This document shows positions 55,474 to 64,000 of a DNA stretch of 64,000 nucleotides, piece after piece. This DNA is from Deroplatys truncata (taxonomy: Eukaryota; Arthropoda; Insecta; Mantodea; Mantidae). The stretch's first letter is position 1. Every line of letters begins with the position of its first letter. The notes beneath the pieces are model-generated. The model searched no databases. It was not told the DNA's origin and was given only the letters and a program-made list of their open reading frames with translations. The stretch lies in assembly GCA_030765065.1 (NCBI GenBank), contig CM060989.1, positions 56,620,001-56,684,000 of the forward strand, in the 5' to 3' direction. A program made the position numbers and the translations under genes.

Positions 55474-55654
55474 CTTTCTATGATAGCGGCAGACGGCAAC
55501 GTGTGCCGAGGACGCGGACAGGAAAAACATCGCTCAGCCGGTTCGTAGTCTTTTGGCTCTCCCTTTGTATATGTGTGTGTGATATAATATCATACAAGGT
55601 ATGACGGAACAGCAGTGGCAGGATCACTACAGTTTCCCGCTCCACACAGAGTCC

Positions 55655-55972
55655 AAAACACCGCTCCGGGTGGCGGTCTGCATACTCCGGAAATCAGCCG
55701 AAGGACGGAGTAAGTTTCACAGAGAGCATCCCTTTTCCTTGCCACGCCGGACCGAAACACCATCGCTTACACAACCCTGAAACAGACCTAATGGGGTTAA
55801 GGATGGATGAAATGGACAGGAAATTCTGGGGCTGAAAGAAACCGCTAAGGCATTCGTCTGACCCGAGAAACCCCCCGAAAAAAAAACCAATTGATTTTGA
55901 TTGGGCGGTCGCCGGGTGCTCCCGAATGTGAGTCGCACGCGTCACCATGCCACCACATCGCTCGGTTACTAG
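55655..55972 (-). repeat. SINE family 2, copy i
   Basis: Minus-strand head ACCGAGCGATGTGGTGGCAT with a degraded box B region (GGGAGCACCCGGCGACCG), core GGGGGGTTTCTCGGGTCAG, GACGAATGCCTTAGCGG, CTGTTTCAGGGTTGTG. The short frames here are SINE sequence. Confidence 0.75.
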
Positions 55973-56103
55973 CTTTTTGACTCGAATGACGATTAAAATT
56001 AATATAATTTACTTCCCCTCTCCTATACTATTTATAAAGTTATTCAACAATTATACACTGGTGTGCAAAACCAAAGGACGAGATGGGTAAAATAACAAAA
56101 AAA

Positions 56104-56945
56104 TCTGATGTGTTACACTCACATGACTTTCTCTACTCTTGTACAATCTATTTTTACAAACGCCTATTCTCCATATGCTTCATATTAATCGAGATGTCAA
56201 TCTTATTGCTAATTTTCTTGTAGGTGCAAGGGGAATATGGTAGGTTTTAAGCGATAGTCAAATATTTTAACGCTGGTTGCTATGTGGCGCATTCCATTCT
56301 CTTTGCATGTCCAGGACATAAAAAAATGAATAACGAATTTGAGAAAAAGTATAAGTATTGGAAAATTTAAGGAAATAACAAGCAATATCTCGAAAACGGT
56401 TCACTCAACAAAAAAAATGTATATGATATAAGTTGTGTATTTTAACGCGATCTACATTTTTTTGTGTAGTAAAATTTTGTCTATCTCTTATGGTTTACCA
56501 GTTATGCAAAAGTCGTTCATAATGAAGAATGCTTTTGGAGACATTCCCAGAAATTTCGAGATATACATTTCATTTCTCATGACATTATCTTAAACATATG
56601 CTATTTTCATCAAAATCGTTAGAGCCATTTTTGAGAAAATTAAAATTTTCGAAAAATGTTCCATGTAAAGGGTAGTCTGGGGTGGGGGGATTTTCTTGAA
56701 AATCTTCGTGTCGCATCTCTGGAAGATACTGAACGTAAATACCAAGTTTGGTGTTTATCCGACTGTTAGTTTTTGAGTTATGCTGTTCGCAGACACACAC
56801 ACAGACACACACACGGACATGTTTCCAAAAATGCTTTTTTTGGATTCAGGAGGTCTCAAAATATGTATTTCCGGTGAAATCTCGGTATCGAATTTTTGGC
56901 TGGAATGCAATACTTCCCCTACTTACTATACGTAGTAGAGAAAGT
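56104..56945 (-). repeat. H repeat, near-complete copy (H19) inside a Tc1-like element
   Basis: Begins TCTGATGTGTTACACTCACA and ends ACGTAGTAGAGAAAGT. The flanks are AACAAAAAAA and AAAAATGAACTAC. It lies between the left TIR and the transposase, in the 5' leader, so it is younger than the Tc1-like insertion. Confidence 0.92.
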
Positions 56946-57171
56946 AAAAATGAACTACTTGGTGGAAGTAGATGAAGGTGCGGGAGCATGTTGCCAGAGG
57001 TCTCTCACACGCAGTCAGAAAGCTGGACGTCACATGGCGTGAGTGTAGCGAGCGTATAGTGCCAAATGGGTCTGATCCCGCAACGCGGGACAGTTGACGA
57101 AACAGGACAAGACGGTGTGTGGCAATTAGCGAGCTGTTACGATGCACTGTAGTGGTGTTCTTCATTGCAAC

Positions 57172-58190
57172 ATGTCCCGTAGACACCATTTGGATGACTT
57201 CACACGGGGAAGAATCATCGGGAAACTGGAAGAAGGGCGAAGTGTAACGAGTGTTGCTCAGGAGTTTGGAATTGCTCACAGCATTGTTTCACGTGCATGG
57301 GGAACCTTCCAAACCACAGGCACTGCTGTCCCAAGGAGAGGTGGTGGTCGACCACGCTCAACTACAGCAGTAGATGATCGCTATATTGTGCAACAGGCAA
57401 GAAGGGATCCACGTCAAACAGCGGGTGCAATTGCAACCACATTTAACAGGACAGCTAGGCACGCAATCTCAAGATACACAGTGGCACGGCGACTACACAG
57501 AGGTGGTCTCTTTGCCCGACGGCCAGTATGTTGTATTCCATTGACATCCGCACATCGGCGGCACCGTTTGCGATGGTCCCAAGAGCATCAAAATTGGAAC
57601 AACGAGGAATGGGGTCGCGTGCTCTTCTCGGATGAGAGCAGATTCAGTCTAAATAGTGATTCTCGACGTACCCTCATCTGGCGAGAGGTGGGAACACGTA
57701 ATGAACCCAGGAACATCATTGAACAAAATTGTTTTGGTGGTCCAGGTGTTATGGTTTGGGGAGGTACATTGTTGCATGGACGCACCGAACTCCAAATCTT
57801 TGAACACGGTACGCTCACTGGTCAACGTTATTGTGATACTGTACTCCTTCCCCATGTGCGTCTTTTCAGGGGTGCAGTTGGCCCTGACTTCATATTTATG
57901 GATGACAATGCGCGACCGCATCGAACAGTGCATCGAAGGATCTCGTGGAACGAGAGGATATTCGGCGAATGGACCGGCCTGCCCGTTCCCCCGATTTAAA
58001 CCCCATCGAACACGTGTGGGATGCTTTAGGGAGACGCATTGCAGCACATCCACATGCACCAACGCTGTCAACAGCGCTGCTGGAGGAATGGAACGCCCTA
58101 CCACAAGAACTGCTTACCAACCTTGTGGCCAGCATGGGAGCACGATGCAGAGCATGCATTGCTGTCCGTGGTGATCATACACCCTTTTAA
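57172..58190 (+). pseudogene. Tc1-like transposase (DD34E), one frameshift
   Basis: Best start is MSRRHHLDDFTRGRIIGKLE at 57172, as in relatives; an upstream in-frame ATG at 57142 is less likely. Order: paired helix-turn-helix (residues about 1-110) with GGGRPRS hook, first catalytic block LFSDESRFSLNSD (about residue 153), FMDDNARPHR (second Asp), then a frameshift near 57945, then RSPDLNPIEHVWDALGRRIA (Glu) to the natural end GDHTPF. All three catalytic residues are kept and I see only this one disruption. The enzyme would cut and paste the element at TA. An H repeat sits in its leader. Confidence 0.93.
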
Positions 58191-58634
58191 GCACCATGTA
58201 TCTGTTTCTGTATATCTAGAGAGCCATCATATGTCGTATTGACTTTAGTGTAGCTTATGGTCTATGAATAAAACTGGCATTTCTGTTCGTCTCATTGCAT
58301 ATTTCGTTTAGTTGCCTACTGCAGCATACCGTAGCAGTTCCCTCTATGTATGATTCAAGTTTCATCGAGCTGTGTTACTTGGCAGTGTCACAGCATGCGA
58401 AGATTACTTTCGTCCTTAGGTTTTGCACACCAGTTATATTCTTGTGGTGAAACATTCCTTTACCTTCTATGGGCATAGCAAATGTGATTGTCCATTATTA
58501 CACCTGGTTATATTGCAATCCTACGATGCAATGTGCGCATGCGTATTAGCGATGCCGGTGCAATTGACGGCAGCACTTTTCTCACTTTTCATTCATTCAT
58601 CATCCAGTTAGAGGATTAAATTCACAGAAAAAAA

Positions 58635-59325
58635 TCTGTATTACATTCACATGACTCTCTACTCACTCTACAAACCACATCTACTTCTTGTTAGAACAGA
58701 TAAACTTTCAATTCGTGATAGGTAAAGCGATAGTCAGATTTTTAAAGAGGGTGTTGCTAGGTGACGGCTTTGAAATTCCGTTATCTTTGCATAACCACGA
58801 GAAAAAACGAATGGCTTCCCATTTTAGAGAGGTATAATTATTTTAAAATTTAACGATAAATGTCTCGGAAATGGTTAACTCTACAACAACAAATATATGA
58901 AATAAATTATGTACTTTAACGAGGCCTGTATTTTTTTTTTTTTTTTTTTTTTTTGTAGTATGATTTTGCCTATCTCTTACGGTTTACCAATTATGCAAAG
59001 GTTACTCAGAATTAAAAGGACTTAAAAGCTACTCGCAGAAAATTCAAGATATGGGTTTCATTTGTCTTGGGAACATATTAAACATATGGTATTTTAATCC
59101 AAATTGTTAGTCATTTCTTGAGAAAATAACAATTTTCGAAATTTTTTCAATGTAAAGAATAATTTGGAGTTGGGGATTTTCTTGAAAATCTTCGTGTTGC
59201 AATCTTGGAAGATGCTGAACTTAAATATCAAGTTTGGTATTTAACCAACTTAACTTTTTTGGTTAAGCTGTTCATAGAAAAGACACATACACACACGGAC
59301 CTATTCCTAAAAATTTGTTTACTAT
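58635..59325 (-). repeat. H repeat, third subfamily, truncated at the ACTTTC end (H20)
   Basis: Starts TCTGTATTACATTCACATG and runs through CACACACGGACCTATTCCTA, then stops before the last 100 or so bases. It includes a T24 run at 58931-58954. It is the only clear copy that lost the ACTTTC end but kept the stem-loop side. Confidence 0.8.
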
Positions 59326-62260
59326 CGCCTTCAGAACTCAAAACGGCAGCTCTTTAGTCTGTGTAGCCTAATGGAAACGTAAAAGCCTGGCAATCATGCT
59401 TTCAACGCCCCTGAAAAGTTAAAAACGGTTTCGTAGTTCCTCGTAATTTTACGTTTGCGTGTTTGAACATGTTAACTTTTTGCAAAACGGCACGAAGAAA
59501 CGAGTCACTTTCTCGCATAAATGCTTGCTGCAGGCTAGTTAATCTAATGTCCACAAGGATAAACAAAATGGTAGCACTTCCACATCCGGTGACAATTTTT
59601 TGCGACTATTTTGCCTAGGGCATTTTCCCACGGAATTCCCGGTATCCTGTTGCACTTTCACCAAAGAGAATTCTTGTGTCATTTAACACTGACATGCAAA
59701 AGAGATCGGCTGTGAATTTATTAAATATTTATAACAAATAAGAGAATACTTCAACAATGCCACGATTTAATTGCAGAAATATTTACATTATATAATAATT
59801 AATAGGTACTAGTCGGCCACGATATGAAGGCGTTTGGAAGAGGGTACCATTGTTATTACTGACAATATGTAACGTCATCAACTCTAGGGATCAGTGGGGA
59901 GTGAAGGGCAAGGCGATTTGGGAACGTCCAGTCACAAAATAAAGGCTACATTTGCGGACCTCTGCCTCGCTAGTAAATATAACTTGGAACTGCATATGTT
60001 TTCTTTACCTGTCCTTCCAACGACCTGCCCACTTGTTCCGTAACACTTCAGTTCCTCTTCCCACCGAACGGACTCGTATCGTGACCGGCTAGTTATCAGT
60101 AACACATTTCTAAATGTTAATGGTGTCTTCTTCTAGGAGCCTTTTTACTAACCCCTGGAAATTGCAAATGAATTCTCAATACAATCCGTCAATCTTCAAA
60201 TGGAGAGGAAATTAAAGTCAGATCTTTAATTTAATTCTGTCACCAGAAACTTAAAGGTGTAATATTACCTATACAACCTTTAACACATTGTGAATAATGT
60301 TTCAAATTAGAGACTTTGTTTAGCATAATTAGTTTTTTAAAATTCTCTTGAATTTCATTTAGTTTTTCTAAACGTTTAGAATTAGACCTATTAGAAAGTG
60401 GTTTCCTGAAGTGTTAGGATTACATTTTGAAGAATTTAAAATGTCAAAGAATCAAACGCAGCAAGTACTTGAATACCAGCAACCACTGAATGACTCATAG
60501 CCCTTACTACTTATAATTTTGGAACCTTTATTATAAAATTGCTTCAAACTTTCTCTTCCCAGTTAAATCATACTTCGTTAGACTATTCCTCAAGCATTTT
60601 ATTGTGAGGATCATACAATTTGACACAAAATAACTCACAATGTTTATTCCATTAAAATACACAAACATTGAAGGGTTACAGACATATGAAATGAAAACAA
60701 ATGGTTAAAAACAGATAGTAAAATTGGATTCACTTCTCATGTTAAAAGAAAAATTGTAATTTTCTTTCATTCATTTTAAATGCTATGTTTAGGTACCATA
60801 TTAGGTTTTCAGATAATAACCAAGAAGTATTTTATAATCGACACAACAATGTCATCCTGGTGATGTTTGGAGAGGTTATACCGGTCTCCATTCAACAAAT
60901 GACTTTGAAATTGCATCCCTAGCTCCAAAAAACAAACCAGTGACCTCCACATTACAGATATTGTATGATGTACAGAACATAATGGTTGGCTCATATATGT
61001 TGTTTTTCTTATCCACTTCCATGCTTGGTTTGAAGATATTTCAAATCCGATTGTGGGATCTAAGATCTCAGCTGATACTATTTTACAGCCAAATAGCAAT
61101 GTCTATTCAAAGGTTGCTTTCATATACAATGTACTTCTAACCCTGAACTTATACTGTGCATTGACAAGCACTGTTCTTATGAAGTTATGGTGCTCACTTT
61201 GCAGCAGCTCCCTCTGAGGTAAATTCTCAAGCACATGAGGTAAAGTTTCTCTCACTACAATGTCTGCAGTGGCATATGCCCATAGAACATCCCAGAAGGG
61301 CACATACTGGAATGACCATTGCTGTCATTTTCAACATGTCATACATTTTGAGCTGGATAATCCACCATTTTAAAATTTGTGAGTTGGCGCATGAAACTTC
61401 AGCAAAAAGTGCCACTCCCCTTCCTTTGTCCGGATAGGCACACCAGGCTTCAAATTCTTGACATCTGTACTTAACAATAATTTGCTTAAAATTTAGAAAC
61501 AAAGCTTTAATCATTATCACCATGGCTTGATTACACAGCAGTCATTAACATAATACACTTAAATTAAAGAATTCTTGGCCAGTATGTTGAAACCCTTCTA
61601 ACAAGTCACTCTGTACAAAGTCAAAAGTGACTTGAGAGGCATTTCATCAATTACAACTGAAACAACTTTCTCTAATGGTTTTGTTTTCACACTCAATCTG
61701 TAACAAATCAAGTATCATATTTTTAAATTTGCATTTTGTAACAGCTCCTCAATGATCAAAATGTAAAAAAAAAAAAAAATTCCAAGAGCTAAAGCAAAAC
61801 TTATGTTGTTCTGTACACCTCCACTCCTGAGCTTTTCTACCTTTAAGAGTAGCCTGTAGAATAATAAATTTCCCCAAAATCACTCTTAGCGCAGTTTTCT
61901 TTTAATTTCTCAGTGCACAATTCCTATCTTGTATCAGTTTTCTGCAGTTCACTTTTAATTTTAAACCTCTTTACAAGTATATATTTCCTCATCTTTGCAA
62001 ATACCACAGCCTTCCACATCACCTATACTGTTAGTCACTGTTTCTTCAGACTTCCACAACCATCTCCCATTCTTTCTTTTATGAGCTCCTTCTGGGTTGG
62101 ATTCCTTAGTACTAGGAAAAATTGGGAGCTGAAATGTCCTATAATATCTGTTTATTCTCAAAGATCACAGTACACATGATATTGTCGCCAAAGCTCTTCA
62201 ATAAATCATTACCATTTGTTCCACAATAGATGTAAAAATATTAAATATGGCTTAACATTG
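59326..62260. other. Least repetitive stretch; no gene that can be assigned
   Basis: About 2.9 kb with no H repeat, SINE or transposon ends recognised. Minus-strand frames at 60809-61099 (96 residues), 61103-61303 (66) and 61227-61523 (98) have ordinary, non-repetitive protein-like composition, e.g. VPFWDVLWAYATADIVVRET. They lie close together in two frames. I do not recognise them. A host-gene relic or an unknown old transposon are both possible. Confidence 0.35.
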
Positions 62261-62713
62261 TAATAACCAAATGAATTAACATAGTTTTTTCCATGGATTA
62301 CAATGTTATATACTATAGATTGTTATTGAAATATAACTTGAAGGTGTATTAAATTTTATAGACTATTAAATCTTCAAAAGCACAACCACCAGTTGGGTAA
62401 AGCCTTTCTAAATTGAATTAATTAATTGTGGCAAGAGCAACAATGAGGTCCATACGGTATACTCAGTCCACTTTAATCACTGTATCCAGTTCAAGTAATA
62501 AACAAATTAATTAAAATAAACTTTATATACTATGGATTATCGAAATATAATTTGAAGGTGGTTTTAATTTTAACGCTATAAGGACTGTTAAAATCTTTAA
62601 AAATACAACTAGTTAGATAAAGCCTTTCGAAATTCAATTAATAAATTAATTGTGGTGAGAGCAAATAAGGTCCATACAATATACTCAGTCCAATTTAATC
62701 ATTATATCCAGTT
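62261..62713. repeat. Tandem repeat, period about 235 bp, units 1-2
   Basis: Unit 1 (about 62261-62490) and unit 2 (about 62491-62713) share AGTAATAACCAAATGAATTA-type starts, TATATACTATAGATTGTTAT, AGATAAAGCCTTTC-type segments, GGTCCATACGGTATACTCAG and TATCCAGTT. A third start follows the SINE at 63007. Confidence 0.8.
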
Positions 62714-63006
62714 TGTTGTCCTCCATGGTGTAGTGGTTACAATGCTAGGTCTCTCGTTCCCGTGGTCATGGGTTCAAACACAGTGGAGAGTGATGGATTT
62801 TTTTCGGGCGTAAAAATCCTTAGCATGGCTTTCTTTGAAAGGGACGTAAAGCCGTAGTCCCGCATCATAGATTTACGGCACGTAAAAGAACCTCAAGCCT
62901 GATAAAGGGGCCTCTGAGAAAAATTACCAGTCTTTCACGCCCAATATAGAATGGCATGCTAAGGACCATAGTAGTTAAAGAGCATCCATAAATAAATAAA
63001 AATAAA
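62714..63006 (+). repeat. SINE family 1, copy d, with 10-bp target duplication
   Basis: Head TGTTGTCCTCCATGGTGTAG, box B GGGTTCAAACAC. Body TTAGCATGGCTTTCTTTGAA and TTTACGGCACGTAAAAGAAC. Tail CATAAATAAATAAAAATAAA. ATATCCAGTT flanks it at 62704-62713 and 63007-63016. Confidence 0.92.
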
Positions 63007-63071
63007 ATATCCAGTTCAAGTAATAACCAAATGAATTAAAATACTAATTTCCATGGGTAGTAATTATTTTT
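63007..63071. repeat. Tandem repeat unit 3 (partial)
   Basis: CAAGTAATAACCAAATGAAT and TTCCATGGGTAG correspond to the start of unit 1. It is then interrupted by an H copy in a T run. Confidence 0.7.
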
Positions 63072-63203
63072 ACTTTCTCTACTACGTACAGTAAGTAGGA
63101 AAAGTATTGTATTCCACCCAAAAATTCGATACCGAGATTTCACCGGAAATACATGTTTTGAGGCCCCCTGAATCCAAAAAAAAAAAGCATTTTTGGAAAC
63201 ATG

Positions 63204-63257
<54 letters not shown>

Positions 63258-63995
63258 TGTCTGTCTGTGAACAGCATAACTCAGAAACGAACAGTCGCAT
63301 GAACACCAAACTTGGTATTTAGGTTCAGTATCTTCCAGAGATGCAACACGAAGGTTTTCAAGAAAATCCCCCCACCCCAGATTAACCTTTACATGGAACA
63401 TTTATCGAAAATTTTAATTTTCTCAAAAATGGCTCTAATAATTTTAATTAAAATATCAGGTTTAAGATATTTTCATGACAAATAAAATGTATATCTTGAA
63501 TTTTCTGGGAATGTCTCCAAAAGTATTCTCCATTGTGAACAACGTTTGCATAACTGGTAAACCATAAGAGATAGACAACATTTTACTACACAAAAAATGT
63601 AGATCGCATTAAAACACACAATTTATGTCATATACATTTTTTTTGTTGAGTGAACCATTTTCGAGGTATTGCTTGTTTTCCCTTAAATTTTTCAATACTT
63701 ATTTTCTAAAATGGGAATTCGTTATTCATTTTTTTTTTGTCTTGGATATGCAAAGAGTTATAATCTGTTGCAAAGAGAATGGTGCTGCACCTAGCAACCA
63801 GCTATTAAGAGATATATATGTGCATTTCTATATTGCCCTTGTAAATATATTTTCCCCTTACATCTACAAGAAAATTAGCAATAAGATAGAGTCTGAAAAT
63901 GTTTATCTCGATTAACATGAAGTAGATGGAGAATAAGCGTTTGTAAAAACGTTTATACAAGAGTAGAGAAAGTCATGTGAGTGTAATACATCAGA
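63072..63995 (+). repeat. H repeat, near-complete copy (H21) with long (GT)n
   Basis: Starts ACTTTCTCTACTACGTACAG and ends GTGTAATACATCAGA five bases before the window ends. The microsatellite at about 63207-63256 is expanded to about 25 GT units plus CTGT repeats, which makes this the longest copy. Confidence 0.9.
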
Positions 63996-64000
63996 TTTTT

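Larger units (their letters stand above)
53957..55570 (-). mobile_element. Mariner-like element with TIRs of about 150 bp, split by an LTR-like unit
   Basis: Left inverted repeat about 53957-54100 (CCAAAATACTACGAACCGGC, CCTTTCTATGATAGCGG in reverse). The matching right repeat is in two pieces, 54386-54447 and 55474-55570 (CTTTCTATGATAGCGGCAG ... CGGTTCGTAGTC). TA flanks are plausible at both ends (TATACAGAG / CTTTGTATA). The centre holds a transposase C-terminus. The break in the right repeat is exactly where the LTR-like unit is inserted. Confidence 0.85.
56056..58434 (+). mobile_element. Tc1-like transposon (second family), interrupted by an H repeat
   Basis: Inverted ends ACTGGTGTGCAAAACCAAAG (left) and ACTGGTGTGCAAAACCTAAG (right, reverse-complemented), with TA next to each. 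Removing the 842-bp H copy leaves about 1.54 kb, a normal Tc1 length. It carries the best-preserved transposase in the window. Confidence 0.9.

Noticed and set aside
63036..63401. Recurring 70-120 residue frames beginning MFHVKGNLGWGDFLENLRVASLEDT in many places, as a possible conserved small gene
   Set aside because: They are translations of the H repeat. The frame differs between copies after the CA/TG tract, whose length is not a multiple of three. Stops and shifts occur freely, and different frames are open in different copies. Similarity reflects DNA identity, not protein selection.

Overview
This is eukaryotic, AT-rich, intron-scale DNA, most likely from an arthropod with a large genome (probably an insect). 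The basis is the mix of elements: Tc1 and mariner-like transposons of the type common in insects, several tRNA-headed SINE families, decayed LINE fragments, hAT debris and long microsatellites. I see no operons, ribosome binding sites or other prokaryotic organisation. I cannot support a single intact host gene; everything recognisable is mobile or repetitive DNA.

The dominant feature is a family of about 0.82-0.92 kb repeats, called here the H repeat. Thirteen near-complete copies and about ten fragments cover roughly a quarter of the window, in both orientations. One end is ACTTTCTCTACTACG. The other is a 5-bp stem-loop (ATGTG/CACAT) ending CATCAGA, with a second, inverted ACTTTCTCTACT motif just inside it. 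Copies sit inside T/A runs with no longer target duplication and carry no transposase. I use + for copies whose ACTTTC end has the lower coordinate.

Layout. 1-4.1 kb: a broken hAT-like fragment, nested H repeats and a dead mariner-like element (2753-4026). 4.6-7.2 kb: H fragments, a SINE and a full H copy. 7.8-9.6 kb: an old repeat split by two SINEs; its partner is at 32.0-33.9 kb. 10.6-11.5 kb: a GATA/GTAG array. 12-15.5 kb: H repeats nested in H repeats, plus a SINE with target duplications. 15.7-16.9 kb: a Tc1 element. 17.3-18.7 kb: a hAT element with an 8-bp target duplication. 18.9-20.2 kb: a foldback element holding an H copy. 21.8-23.1 kb: a LINE RNase H region split by a second, inverted LINE fragment. 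25.6-27.1 kb: a long-TIR element holding an H copy. 27.4-28.3 kb: a tandem repeat. 28.9-31.5 kb: LINE reverse-transcriptase fragments on both strands. 34.0-35.3 kb: a mariner-like element. 35.5-46.2 kb: SINEs, LINE fragments, an LTR-like unit (41.5-42.6 kb) and H fragments. 47.0-48.2 kb: a second copy of the Tc1 element. 48.3-53.8 kb: H repeats, some nested. 54.0-55.6 kb: a long-TIR mariner split by the second LTR-like unit. 56.1-58.4 kb: a nearly intact Tc1-like element split by an H copy. 59.3-62.3 kb: the least repetitive stretch. 62.3-64.0 kb: a tandem repeat interrupted by a SINE and an H copy.

The genes do not cooperate in a pathway; they are independent transposases and reverse transcriptases in different stages of decay. 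The informative content is the nesting order, which dates the families relative to one another and exposes the insertion site of the H repeat. Coordinates of repeat edges are good to a few bases where a target duplication or clear terminus is described, otherwise to about 10-30 bases.
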